Below are positions 35,548 through 43,491 of a DNA stretch of 53,644 bases, one piece after another. Position numbers and translations under genes: made by a program. The notes beneath the pieces are model-generated. The model made no database searches. It had not been told where the DNA came from and was given only the letters and a program-made list of their open reading frames with translations. Each line of letters starts with the position of its first letter. The first letter of the stretch is position 1. Origin of the DNA: JBNKWA01 sp050299555. Lineage in GTDB: Bacteria > Pseudomonadota > Alphaproteobacteria > Rhodobacterales > Rhodobacteraceae. The DNA lies in NCBI GenBank assembly GCA_050299555.1, contig JBNKWA010000031.1, positions 1 through 53,644 of the forward strand, read 5' to 3'.

Positions 35548-36801
35548 TTGGCCACCATCACCCAGGTCTCGCCGCTGGCGCCGGCACGGTTTGCCGACCT
35601 GCCGGCCATTGCCGGCGTCCGCTTCGCCACCGCCGCCGCCGGCGTGCGCTATCAGGGCCGCACCGACGTGATGCTGGCCGAACTGGCGCCCGGCACCACC
35701 ATGGCCGGCGTCTTCACCACCTCGGCCACCCGCTCGGCACCGGTGGTCTGGTGCGAGGAATGCCTGGCCAGCGGCGGCGCCGGGGCCGGTCTCGGCCATG
35801 CCATCGTGGTCAATTCCGGCAATGCCAACGCCTTTACCGGCCGGCGCGGACGAGAGGGGGTCGAGGCGACGGCGCGGGCCGCGGCGGAGGCCCTCGGCAT
35901 TCCGGCGGCGCATGTCTGGATCGCCTCCACCGGTGTCATCGGCGAGCCGCTGCCGGCCGAGCGCATCACCGCCAAGCTGGCCGAGCTGAAGGCCGGGCTG
36001 AGCCCCGATGCCGGCGAGGCCGCGGCCCGGGCGATCATGACCACCGACACCTACCCCAAGGGCGCCAGCGCGACCGTGGAGCTGGAAGGCGCCACGGTGA
36101 CCATCGCCGGCTTCTGCAAGGGGTCGGGCATGATCGCGCCCGACATGGCGACCATGCTGGCCTTCGTCTTCACCGATGCCAGGATCGCCCAGCCGGTGCT
36201 GCAGGAGGCGCTGGCCCAGGCGGTGGCGCCGAGCTTCAACTGCATCACCGTGGACAGCGACACCTCGACCTCGGACACGCTCCTGCTGGCGGCCACCGGC
36301 GCGGCCGACATGGAGCTGATGGAGAGCCGCTATGATCCGCGGTTCCCGGGCTTCCTGCACGGGCTGAGGAAGGTGCTGACCGAGCTTGCCCATCTGGTGG
36401 TGAAGGACGGCGAGGGGGCGACGAAGTTCGTCGAGATCACGGTGACCGGCGCCGCCAGCGACGCCTCGGCCCGGAAGATCGGGCTGGCGGTGGCCAACTC
36501 GCCGCTGGTCAAGACCGCGATCGCCGGCGAGGACCCCAACTGGGGCCGCGTGGTGATGGCCGTGGGCAAGGCGGGCGAACCCGCCGACCGCGATGCCCTG
36601 GCGATCCGCTTCGGCGACATCCTGGTGGCCGAACAGGGCTATGTCGCCCCGGGTTATCGCGAGGCCGAGGCCGCGGCCTACATGAAGAACGCCGAGCTGG
36701 CCCTGTCGGTGGATGTGGGCGTCGGCAGCGGCCGGGCCACGGTCTGGACCTGCGACCTGACCGACCGCTACATCGCGATCAACGCCGACTATCGGTCGTG
36801 A
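35548..36801 (+). CDS. argJ: Bifunctional ornithine acetyltransferase / N-acetylglutamate synthase
   Basis: A 417-residue ArgJ of the cyclic arginine pathway. The autocleavage region KGSGMIAPDMATMLAF is present with nucleophile Thr202. VVNSGNANAFTG and IASTGVIGEPL in the N-terminal part and GEDPNWGRVVMAVGK in the C-terminal part also fit. Translation seems to begin at TTG 35548, with ACGGAG 8 nt upstream, just after the stop of the isomerase gene. The 3' end overlaps mutT by 4 bp (GTGA). Confidence 0.96.
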   Translation: MATITQVSPLAPARFADLPAIAGVRFATAAAGVRYQGRTDVMLAELAPGTTMAGVFTTSATRSAPVVWCEECLASGGAGAGLGHAIVVNSGNANAFTGRRGREGVEATARAAAEALGIPAAHVWIASTGVIGEPLPAERITAKLAELKAGLSPDAGEAAARAIMTTDTYPKGASATVELEGATVTIAGFCKGSGMIAPDMATMLAFVFTDARIAQPVLQEALAQAVAPSFNCITVDSDTSTSDTLLLAATGAADMELMESRYDPRFPGFLHGLRKVLTELAHLVVKDGEGATKFVEITVTGAASDASARKIGLAVANSPLVKTAIAGEDPNWGRVVMAVGKAGEPADRDALAIRFGDILVAEQGYVAPGYREAEAAAYMKNAELALSVDVGVGSGRATVWTCDLTDRYIAINADYRS

Positions 36802-37196
36802 CCATCGTCCTGGTGGCGGCGGTGGCGCTGGGCGACGCCGATGGCCGGGTGCTGATCTGCCAGCGCCCCGAAGGCAAGGCGATGGCGGGCCTGTGGGAGT
36901 TCCCCGGCGGCAAGGTGGAGCCGGGCGAGACGCCGGAAGCGGCGCTGATTCGCGAGCTTTCGGAGGAACTGGGCATCGACACCTGGCAGAGCTGCCTGGC
37001 GCCGCTCAGCTTCGCCAGCCACGGCTATGAGGACTTTCACCTGCTGATGCCGCTTTTCGCCTGCCGCAAGTGGCAGGGCACCCCCCGGGGCCGCGAGGGG
37101 CAGCGGTTGAAATGGGTCAAGCCTCTGGAACTGCGGGACTATCCGATGCCGCCGGCGGACCTGCCGCTGATCCCGGTGATCCGCGACTGGTTCTGA
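36798..37196 (+). CDS. mutT: NUDIX hydrolase, 8-oxo-dGTP diphosphatase type
   Basis: A 132-residue MutT-type sanitising enzyme. The Nudix box is complete at residues 38-60 (G-x5-E-x7-RELSEELGI), with LICQRPEGKAMAGLWEFPGG before it. A C-terminal RLKWVKPLELRDYPMPPADLPLIPVI is typical of MutT. The GTG start overlaps the argJ stop by 4 bp, so the two are translationally coupled. It should hydrolyse oxidised guanine nucleotides. Confidence 0.92.
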   Translation: MTIVLVAAVALGDADGRVLICQRPEGKAMAGLWEFPGGKVEPGETPEAALIRELSEELGIDTWQSCLAPLSFASHGYEDFHLLMPLFACRKWQGTPRGREGQRLKWVKPLELRDYPMPPADLPLIPVIRDWF

Positions 37197-37199
37197 GGG

Positions 37200-37215
37200 T
37201 TAACAACTTCTTTAC
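37200..37215 (+). promoter_or_regulatory. Near-consensus CtrA site
   Basis: TTAA-CAACTTC-TTTAC differs from TTAA-N7-TTAAC at one position. It lies 94-109 bp before the small-protein gene at 37309, just behind mutT. Confidence 0.35.
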
Positions 37216-37308
37216 ACCTTCGGTCGCATTGTCGATAACCTATCGGGAAAGGGTCGGCAATTGACGGACCAGTCGCACGGCAATTGGGGTCTTTTGGGGG
37301 GACCGGCA

Positions 37309-37512
37309 ATGCTCAAGACAGTCATGACCAGTACGTGCATCTCGGTACAGGGCGAGTTCGTGCGCCGGTTCGAGGACGGCCGGGTGATGGTCCGCGTCGG
37401 TTCCAGCTATCACGTGGGCCTGCCGGTGCAGCGCGTGAACCGCGGCCTGTCGGCGCCACAGGTGGTCCCCGGGAGCGAGCAGCCGGCGCCGGAGAAGCTG
37501 CTGGTCTCCTGA
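37309..37512 (+). CDS. Small protein of unknown function
   Basis: A 67-residue protein (MLKTVMTSTCISVQGEFVRR...). The compact beta-rich pattern FVRRFEDGRVMVRVGSSYHVGLPVQRV looks like a genuine folded protein. ATG 37309 has a GGGGGG purine tract 7 nt upstream. An in-frame TTG at 37261 would add 16 residues but lacks a ribosome-binding site. There is no signal peptide or membrane segment. I think it is a conserved Rhodobacterales protein but cannot name a family. Confidence 0.6.
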   Translation: MLKTVMTSTCISVQGEFVRRFEDGRVMVRVGSSYHVGLPVQRVNRGLSAPQVVPGSEQPAPEKLLVS

Positions 37513-37603
37513 CCGCACAGGCGAATACCCCCGTGCCATGCCGCCCGCCGCAGCCCGGCGGGCGTTCGCTTTGTAGCCCGCCCTGGCGGTGACCGTGTGG
37601 GCA

Positions 37604-37668
37604 TCTCGGGATCGCGCCCGGGCCGCTCCCCGCCCACCCACCCTCGCGCCCCGGACGCGATCGCGAGA
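37604..37668. repeat. G-quadruplex hairpin repeat, copy 3
   Basis: Arms 37604-37622 and 37651-37668 (TCTCGGGATCGCGCCCGG with CCGGACGCGATCGCGAGA, two mismatches) enclose a loop with GCTCCCCGCCCACCCACCCT. On the minus strand this is GGGTGGGTGGGCGGGG, identical to the copy at 13207-13255. It lies in the 242-bp space between the small protein gene and gyrB, downstream of both. Confidence 0.72.
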
Positions 37669-37733
37669 CCGGTGAGGGCGCACGGGCTTTGGCGGCGCGG
37701 GGCAGGTGCCGGCAGCATCGGCACGGTTTGGCG

Positions 37734-37754
37734 CCGGCCGTCCGCGGCGGCCGG
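37734..37754 (-). terminator. Hairpin directly after gyrB
   Basis: CCGGCCG and CGGCCGG form a perfect 7-bp stem around a 7-nt loop immediately after the gyrB stop on the minus strand. No T-run is present. Confidence 0.35.
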
Positions 37755-40184
37755 TCAGAAGTCGAGGTTCTCGACGCTCAGCGCGTTGTCCTGGATGAAG
37801 GCGCGGCGGGGCTCGACCACGTCGCCCATCAGCTTGGTGAAGACCTCGTCGGCCTCGTCCATCTGCTCGACCCGCACCCGCAGCAGCGTCCGCGCCTCGG
37901 GGTCGAGCGTGGTTTCCCAGAGCTGGTCGGCATTCATCTCGCCCAGGCCCTTGTAGCGCTGCATGGCGAGGCCCTTTTCGCCCTCCTTCAGCACCGCGTC
38001 GAGCAGGTTGAGCGGTCCCTGGACAGGCACCGACTTGTCCTTGCGTTCCAGCATCGCGCCCGAGCCGTAGGTTTCCTGAAGGGCGCCGGTGAACCGGCCG
38101 AGCTTGCGCGCCTCGCCCGAGCGCAGCACCGGGCCGTCGAGGGTGCGCACTTCCTCGACCCCCCGCAGGGTGCGGAACAGCCTCAGCCCGTGGTCCTGGG
38201 TCGGGCGGCCCTGCCAGCCGCGCTCGTATTCCACCGCGATCAGGTCGAGCCGCGCCGCCACCCGGTCGGCCACCGGCTGCAGGTCGCCGTCCAGCGCCCC
38301 CGGCGCCAGGGCGCCGGCGATGGTCGCCTGTTCGAGGATCGCCCGCGGGTAGTGGGTCGGGAAGGCGGCGAGGATGGCCCGCACGCCGCGCGCCTCGCGC
38401 ACCACACGGGCGAGGTCGGCGCCGGTGATGACGCTGCCGTTGCCGAGCCTCAGCGCGGCGCCGTCGATGCCCTGCTCGATCAGGTAGTCCTCGAGCGCAG
38501 CCTGGTCCTTGAGGTAGACCTCGGAGCGGCCGCGGCTGACCTTGTAGAGCGGCGGCTGGGCAATGTAGAGGTGCCCCGCCTCGATCAGGTCGGGCATCTG
38601 CCGGAAGAAGAAGGTCAGCAGCAGCGTGCGGATGTGGGCGCCGTCCACGTCGGCGTCGGTCATGATGATGACCTTGTGGTACCGCAGCTTGGCGAGGTCG
38701 AACTCGTCGCGGCCGATGCCGGTGCCCAGCGCGGTGATCAGGGTGCCGATCTCCTGGCTCGACAGCATGCGGTCGAAGCGCGCCCGCTCGACGTTCAGGA
38801 TCTTGCCCCGGAGCGGCAGGATCGCCTGGTTGGCGCGGCTGCGCCCGCCCTTGGCCGATCCGCCGGCGCTGTCGCCCTCGACCAGGAAGATCTCGGATTT
38901 CGCCGGGTCGCGTTCCTGGCAGTCGGCGAGCTTGCCGGGCAGCGAGGCCACGTCCATGGCGGTCTTGCGCCGGGTCAGCTCGCGCGCCTTGCGCGCCGCC
39001 TCGCGCGCCTGCGCCGCCTCGACGATCTTGCCGACCACGGTGCGGGCCTCGGCGGGGTTCTCCTCGAACCACTCGGCCAGCTTCTCGTTGACCAGGCTCT
39101 CGACCGCCGGGCGCACCTCGGACGAGACCAGCTTGTCCTTGGTCTGGGAGGAGAATTTCGGGTCCGGTACCTTGACCGAGAGGACGCAAGTGAGCCCCTC
39201 GCGGGCATCGTCGCCCGACAGCGCGACCTTCTCGCGCCGGGCGAGGCCCGACGAGCCAACATAGCTGTTGATGGTGCGGGTCAGCGCGCCGCGGAAGCCG
39301 GCCAGATGGGTGCCGCCGTCGCGCTGCGGGATGTTGTTGGTGAAGGGCAGCATGTTCTCGTGGTAGCTGTCGTTCCACCACATGGCGATCTCGACGCCGA
39401 TGCCGTCGCGGCTGCCCTCGATATGGATCGGGTTCGGGATCAGCGGCGTCTTTGATCGGTCGAGGAAGCGCACGAACTCCATCACCCCGCCGTCGTAGGC
39501 CATCTCGACCTGCAGCGGCTCGGCCGGGCGCTGGTCGGTCAGGGTGATGCGGACGCCCTTGTTGAGGAAGGCCAGCTCGCGCAGCCGGTGCTCCAGGGTG
39601 CGGAACTGGTAGTCGCGGTCGGAGAAGGTGGCGGTCGAGGCCAGGAAGCGCACGCTGGAGCCGCGGCGGCCGCCGGCATCGCCGATGACGGCGAGGTGCT
39701 CGACCGTGTCGCCGCCCTCGAAGCGGGCGCGATGGGCCTTGCCGTCGCGCCAGATGGTCAGCTCCAGCCAGTCCGACAGCGCGTTCACCACCGAGACGCC
39801 GACGCCGTGCAGCCCGCCGGAGACCTTGGAGCTGTTCTGGTCGAACTTTCCGCCGGCATGGAGCTGGGTCATGATGACCTCGGCGGCGCTGACCCCCTCG
39901 CCCTCGTGGATGCCGGTGGGGATGCCGCGGCCGTCATCGGTGACGCTGACGCTTTCGTCGGCATGGATCACCACCTCGACGCGGGTGGCATGGCCGGCCA
40001 GCGCCTCGTCGATGGCGTTGTCCACCACCTCGTAGACCATGTGGTGCAGTCCGGTGCCGTCATCGGTGTCGCCGATATACATGCCCGGGCGCTTGCGCAC
40101 CGCCTCCAGCCCCTTCAGGACCTTGATCGAATCCGCGCTGTAGTCGCCGTCCGGCGGCCCGTTTTCGAGCGGTTCTGCCGACAT
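37755..40184 (-). CDS. gyrB: DNA gyrase subunit B
   Basis: An 809-residue type II topoisomerase ATPase subunit. The GHKL ATPase N-terminus shows RKRPGMYIGDTDDGTGLHHMVYEVVDNAIDEALAG. The transducer is followed by the TOPRIM domain (FLVEGDSAGGSAKGGRSRANQAILPLRGK and IMTDADVDGAHIRTLLLTFFFR), and the C-terminus ends IQDNALSVENLDF. It belongs to the dnaA-dnaN-recF-gyrB origin cluster. A VOC gene and an inverted repeat separate it from recF. Confidence 0.98.
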   Translation of the reverse strand: MSAEPLENGPPDGDYSADSIKVLKGLEAVRKRPGMYIGDTDDGTGLHHMVYEVVDNAIDEALAGHATRVEVVIHADESVSVTDDGRGIPTGIHEGEGVSAAEVIMTQLHAGGKFDQNSSKVSGGLHGVGVSVVNALSDWLELTIWRDGKAHRARFEGGDTVEHLAVIGDAGGRRGSSVRFLASTATFSDRDYQFRTLEHRLRELAFLNKGVRITLTDQRPAEPLQVEMAYDGGVMEFVRFLDRSKTPLIPNPIHIEGSRDGIGVEIAMWWNDSYHENMLPFTNNIPQRDGGTHLAGFRGALTRTINSYVGSSGLARREKVALSGDDAREGLTCVLSVKVPDPKFSSQTKDKLVSSEVRPAVESLVNEKLAEWFEENPAEARTVVGKIVEAAQAREAARKARELTRRKTAMDVASLPGKLADCQERDPAKSEIFLVEGDSAGGSAKGGRSRANQAILPLRGKILNVERARFDRMLSSQEIGTLITALGTGIGRDEFDLAKLRYHKVIIMTDADVDGAHIRTLLLTFFFRQMPDLIEAGHLYIAQPPLYKVSRGRSEVYLKDQAALEDYLIEQGIDGAALRLGNGSVITGADLARVVREARGVRAILAAFPTHYPRAILEQATIAGALAPGALDGDLQPVADRVAARLDLIAVEYERGWQGRPTQDHGLRLFRTLRGVEEVRTLDGPVLRSGEARKLGRFTGALQETYGSGAMLERKDKSVPVQGPLNLLDAVLKEGEKGLAMQRYKGLGEMNADQLWETTLDPEARTLLRVRVEQMDEADEVFTKLMGDVVEPRRAFIQDNALSVENLDF

Positions 40185-40213
40185 TTCCCTGCCCTTTTTG
40201 CCCAGGCGACAAC

Positions 40214-40243
40214 ATAATGTGCCAAGGTTGGAATGTCACGCAA
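40214..40243 (-). promoter_or_regulatory. Possible promoter of gyrB
   Basis: On the minus strand TTGCGT (40243-40238), 18-bp spacer, CATTAT (40219-40214), about 30 bp before the gyrB start, in an AT-richer leader. Confidence 0.45.
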
Positions 40244-40355
40244 AACGGGCAAAAAGCCGGCGCTGATTCCAGTTTTTTATCAATAACTTACAAGGCAGTC
40301 ATGTCAGTGGCGGCCGGGCCCTGCCGGGGGCCGCGGGAAAACCGGCGGCGGAAGC

Positions 40356-40781
40356 TCAGGGCAGCGTCAGCGAGCCATCGCCGGCCAGCGGCCAGAACGG
40401 GTTCATGGCGACCTCCCAGACGTGCCCGTCGAGGTCGGACCAATAGCCGGAATAGCCGCCCCAGAACACCTTTTCCGGCTTCTTGAGGCCGGTGGCGCCG
40501 GCCTTGAGCGCCGCTTCGTAGGCGGCGTCGACCTCGGCCTCGGTGGCAAAGTTCTGCGCCAGCGTCACCGCGCCGGTTCCCAGCGCGGCGCCCGGTCGTC
40601 CCTGATCGGCGGCCAGCGCGTCGCGGCCGAAAAGGCCAAGCACCGCGCCATGGATCTGGTAGAACACCACGCCTTCCTGCGACTGGGGATGGGGCGTCCA
40701 GCCCAGCGCCGCGTAGAAACTGCGGGCGCGGTCGAGATCGGCGACGCCGAGGGTGATCAGGGTGATACGCTGCGGGGTCAT
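40356..40781 (-). CDS. VOC family (glyoxalase-fold) protein
   Basis: A 141-residue vicinal-oxygen-chelate protein: RITLITLGVADLDRARSFYAALGW, VVFYQIHGAVLGLFG, a central low-complexity loop, and GGYSGYWSDLDGHVWEVAMNPFW with the usual C-terminal Glu. It resembles the glyoxalase-like 'lactoylglutathione lyase family' proteins of unknown substrate. ATG 40781 has AAGGAA upstream; the longer frame begins within intergenic DNA. It sits between gyrB and recF, which are usually adjacent in this family of organisms. Confidence 0.82.
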   Translation of the reverse strand: MTPQRITLITLGVADLDRARSFYAALGWTPHPQSQEGVVFYQIHGAVLGLFGRDALAADQGRPGAALGTGAVTLAQNFATEAEVDAAYEAALKAGATGLKKPEKVFWGGYSGYWSDLDGHVWEVAMNPFWPLAGDGSLTLP

Positions 40782-40860
40782 GATATTCTTCCTTTGTTCC
40801 TCGCCGAGCGTGCCGCATGCGATGGCGATGCGCAAGCTCCGATAGCTTGCACATCCAGAT

Positions 40861-41060
40861 GCGGTTCCGCCCTGCCGGGCGGGAGTATTTTAACCAAGAA
40901 GAAACGCCTTCTCGGGCAGCGTTCGGGCACGGTACAGGCGGGAGCGCCGATGACCGTCCAAGGAGACGATGCCTCGTCTCGCGGTTCCTTTCCGATCGGG
41001 GCGGGGCATCGCGCCTGTCTTCTTGGCGGCAAATACTCCCGCCCGGCAGGGCGGAACCGC
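40861..41060. repeat. 200-bp inverted repeat between the VOC gene and recF
   Basis: Arms 40861-40902 and 41018-41060 are inverted copies. Thirty bases from GCGGTTCCGCCCTGCCGGGC onward through GGGAGTATTT are identical, then 3-4 differing bases, then CCAAGAAGA in both. Each arm also contains its own hairpin CCGCCC-TGCC-GGGCGG followed by GAGTATTT. The inner 115 bp have no gene. The motif (C/G)GGGAGTATTT...AAGAAGA resembles a short dispersed sequence I associate with Rhodobacteraceae genomes. Confidence 0.75.
41028..41056 (-). terminator. Terminator-like hairpin after recF
   Basis: Reading the minus strand from the recF stop (41066-41064), the right repeat arm gives CCGCCC-TGCC-GGGCGG followed by GAGTATTT within 10 bp. 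This is a hairpin with a T-rich tail placed as a recF terminator. Confidence 0.5.
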
Positions 41061-41063
41061 GGC

Positions 41064-42179
41064 TCAGGCGCCTTCGGCCTGGGCCAGTGCGGAGGCGCCG
41101 CCATCCTCGCGCACCGCATAGCGGCGGGCCGAGGCGTCGAGTGCCGCGAAAAGCTCGGCGCCGGTGCCGGTCATCCACGCCTGGGCCCCCAGACCGGCGA
41201 TCTCGGCATAAAGCGCGGCGCGGCGGCCTGCGTCCAGATGCGCCGCCACCTCGTCCAGGAGCAGCACTGGCGGCGCCCCGAAATCCGCGGCGATGGCGCG
41301 GGCATTGGCCAGGATCACGGCGATCAGCAGCGCCTTCTGCTCGCCGGTCGAGCAGAGCCGCGCCTCGGTTTGCTTGGCGGCGTAGACCGCCAGGAGGTCG
41401 GCCCGGTGCGGCCCGGTCAGCGAGCGGCCGGCGGCCAGGTCGCGGCGGCGGCCTTCGCGCAATGCGCCGGCGAGGCTGTCGGTGCTGTGTTCGGGCGGGT
41501 AGTCGTCGCCGGAGACCATGGCCAGTTCGGCGCGCGGAAAGGCGGTGTCGTCGCCATGCGCCTGCTGGGCGGCGTTGAGCCGCGCCACGGCGGCACCGCG
41601 ATTGGCCGAAAGGGTCGCGCCCGCGACGGCCATCTGTGCCTCCAGCGCATCATACCAGGCGGCGTCGGTCGCGCCTTCCTTCAACAGCCGGTTGCGCTCG
41701 CGCATCGCCCGCTCGTAGGCCAGCGCCGCCTCGGCATGGCCGGGCTCCAGGCTCATGGCCACGCGGTCGATGAAGCGCCGCCGCTCGCCCGGCGTATCGG
41801 TCCAGAGCCGGTCCATGGCCGGCACCAGCCAGACCAGCCTGAGAAGCCGCGCCAGCGCCAGTTGCGGCGCCGGCTTGCCGTCGATCTCGACCTGTCGGCC
41901 GCTACCGGCCTCGGCCCAGGTGGCGATCTCGTGGCGGCCGGATGGCCCCTCCACATGCGCGGTCAGCTTCCACCCGATCGCCTCGGGCTGGCGCGCCAGA
42001 TCCTCGGGCGCGGCGCGACGCAGCCCCCTGCCGGGGGAGAACAGCGACAGTGCTTCGAGGATGTTGGTCTTGCCGGCGCCGTTGGGGCCATGGAGCGCCA
42101 CCGGGCCGGGGCCGGGCGCAATCCGGGCGGCCTTCCACGAGCGGAAATGCGAGATGTCGAGTTGGGTGACCGCCAGCAC
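41064..42179 (-). CDS. recF: DNA replication and repair protein RecF
   Basis: A 371-residue SMC-like ATPase that loads RecA at gaps. It has Walker A GPNGAGKTNILEALSLFSPGRGLR (about 33-56), signature-region TGEQKALLIAVILANA, and Walker B PVLLLDEVAAHLD. VLAVTQLDISHFRSWK at the N-terminus is typical. It lies 15 bp downstream of dnaN on the same strand. Its stop abuts the inverted repeat. Confidence 0.95.
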   Translation of the reverse strand: MLAVTQLDISHFRSWKAARIAPGPGPVALHGPNGAGKTNILEALSLFSPGRGLRRAAPEDLARQPEAIGWKLTAHVEGPSGRHEIATWAEAGSGRQVEIDGKPAPQLALARLLRLVWLVPAMDRLWTDTPGERRRFIDRVAMSLEPGHAEAALAYERAMRERNRLLKEGATDAAWYDALEAQMAVAGATLSANRGAAVARLNAAQQAHGDDTAFPRAELAMVSGDDYPPEHSTDSLAGALREGRRRDLAAGRSLTGPHRADLLAVYAAKQTEARLCSTGEQKALLIAVILANARAIAADFGAPPVLLLDEVAAHLDAGRRAALYAEIAGLGAQAWMTGTGAELFAALDASARRYAVREDGGASALAQAEGA

Positions 42180-42194
42180 GAGGCGCGGGCGGGC

Positions 42195-43304
42195 CTAGAC
42201 CCGCATCGGCATCACGACGTAGATGGCGCTTTCGTCGTCGCCCTCGCGCACCAGCGTCGGATCGCCGGAGGTGTTGAAGAACAGCACCGCATTCTCGCGG
42301 TCGATCTGCGCCGCGATCTCCAAGAGGTACTTGGCGTTGAAGCCGATTTCGAGCTGGTCGGCGGAATAGGCGACCGCCAGTTCCTCTTCGGCGGTGCCGC
42401 TGTCCGGGGCATTGACCGACAGGGTCATGCGATCCTCGTCCAGCGACAGCTTGACGGCGCGGGTGCGGTCGGAGGCGACGGTGGAGACGCGGTCCACGGC
42501 CTGGGCGAACTCGGCGGCGTCGACCTCGAGCCGGTGCGGATTGCCTTGCGGAATCACCCGCTGATAGTCGGGAAAGGTGCCGTCGATGACCTTGGAGGTG
42601 AGCGTCACCTCGGGCGTGGCGAAGCGGATCTTGGTTTCCGAGACCGAGACGGCGATCTGGGTGCCGTCATCGTCGAGGAGCTTGCGCAGCTCGCCCACCG
42701 TCTTGCGGGGCACGATCACGCCCGGCAGGTTCGCTGCCTCGGGCGGCAGCGGCGCATCGACCCGGGCCAGCCGGTGGCCGTCGGTGGCGACGCAGCGCAG
42801 GCTCTGCCCGTCGGCGGCGTGCATGTAGACGCCGTTCAGGTAATACCGCGTCTCTTCGGTGGAGATGGCGAACTTGGTCTTGTCGAACAGCCGGCGGAGC
42901 ACCGGCGTGTCGATGGCGAAGTTGCACTCGTATTCCGACGAGGCCATGACCGGGAAATCGTCGCGGGGCAGGGTCGCAAGCTCGAAATGCGAGCGGCCGG
43001 CCTGAATGTCGAGCCGCCCCGAGGCGCCATCGTCGCTGAGTTCGATCATCGCCCCGTCGGGCAGCTTGCGCACGATCTCGTGCAGCAGGTGCGCGCCGAC
43101 GGTGGTGGAGCCGGGCCGGACAACGGTGGCCGGCGCCTTGTCCATGACCTCGATGTCGAGATCGGTGGCGCGCAGGCTGATCTGCTCGCCCCCGGCCTCG
43201 ATCAGCACGTTGGACAGGATCGGGATGGTGTTGCGGCGTTCGACGACGGATTGTGCGCGGCTCATCGCCTTCAGAAGCGCGCTGCGCTCAATGCTCACTT
43301 TCAT
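42195..43304 (-). CDS. dnaN: DNA polymerase III beta sliding clamp
   Basis: A 369-residue beta clamp of three similar domains. It has the N-terminal MKVSIERSALLKAMSRAQSVVERRNTIPILSNV, RYYLNGVYMHAADGQSLRCVATDGHRLA, and the C-terminal YVVMPMRV, which ends the clamp's hydrophobic-pocket strand. It encircles DNA and tethers the polymerase. It is separated from dnaA by the Tad-type cluster and probably uses its own promoter. Confidence 0.97.
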   Translation of the reverse strand: MKVSIERSALLKAMSRAQSVVERRNTIPILSNVLIEAGGEQISLRATDLDIEVMDKAPATVVRPGSTTVGAHLLHEIVRKLPDGAMIELSDDGASGRLDIQAGRSHFELATLPRDDFPVMASSEYECNFAIDTPVLRRLFDKTKFAISTEETRYYLNGVYMHAADGQSLRCVATDGHRLARVDAPLPPEAANLPGVIVPRKTVGELRKLLDDDGTQIAVSVSETKIRFATPEVTLTSKVIDGTFPDYQRVIPQGNPHRLEVDAAEFAQAVDRVSTVASDRTRAVKLSLDEDRMTLSVNAPDSGTAEEELAVAYSADQLEIGFNAKYLLEIAAQIDRENAVLFFNTSGDPTLVREGDDESAIYVVMPMRV

Positions 43305-43352
43305 CGCGATGTCCCCGGTCGCGCCTGGTGCCTGGCGCCAGATTGGACCGCG

Positions 43353-43380
43353 ACCCTAGCGAAAACGACCGGGGATTCAA
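43353..43380 (-). promoter_or_regulatory. Possible promoter of dnaN
   Basis: On the minus strand TTGAAT (43380-43375), 16-bp spacer, TAGGGT (43358-43353), about 50 bp before the dnaN start. The -10 is weak. A 14-bp tandem repeat lies directly upstream. Confidence 0.35.
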
Positions 43381-43382
43381 AC

Positions 43383-43424
43383 CGGATTTTGGGGGCCGGA
43401 TTTTGGGGGCCGACTTTTGGGGCC
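43383..43424. repeat. Three tandem 14-bp repeats upstream of dnaN
   Basis: Units CGGATTTTGGGGGC (43383-43396), CGGATTTTGGGGGC (43397-43410) and the variant CGACTTTTGGGGCC (43411-43424). They are T4G5-type runs on the plus strand and abut the candidate dnaN promoter. Confidence 0.75.
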
Positions 43425-43447
43425 GGCATCTGGCACCGGCGCGGCGA

Positions 43448-43470
43448 CGGGCGCCCGATGGGGGCGCCCG
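43448..43470 (-). terminator. Hairpin after the downstream tadG-like gene
   Basis: CGGGCGCCC (43448-43456) and GGGCGCCCG (43462-43470) form a perfect 9-bp stem with a 5-nt loop, 21 bp after the stop of the minus-strand tadG-like gene. No T-run. Confidence 0.4.
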
Positions 43471-43491
43471 AGGTCGACAACCTTACGGCGG

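Noticed and set aside
40260..40300. AT-rich patch before gyrB as an alternative origin
   Set aside because: It is short, has no DnaA box, and is explained by the gyrB promoter leader. The rpsT-dnaA side is better supported.
40861..41060. Structured regulatory RNA encoded in the inverted repeat
   Set aside because: I see no promoter or conserved RNA family features. The arms are better explained as terminator-like or dispersed repeats. Kept as a repeat.
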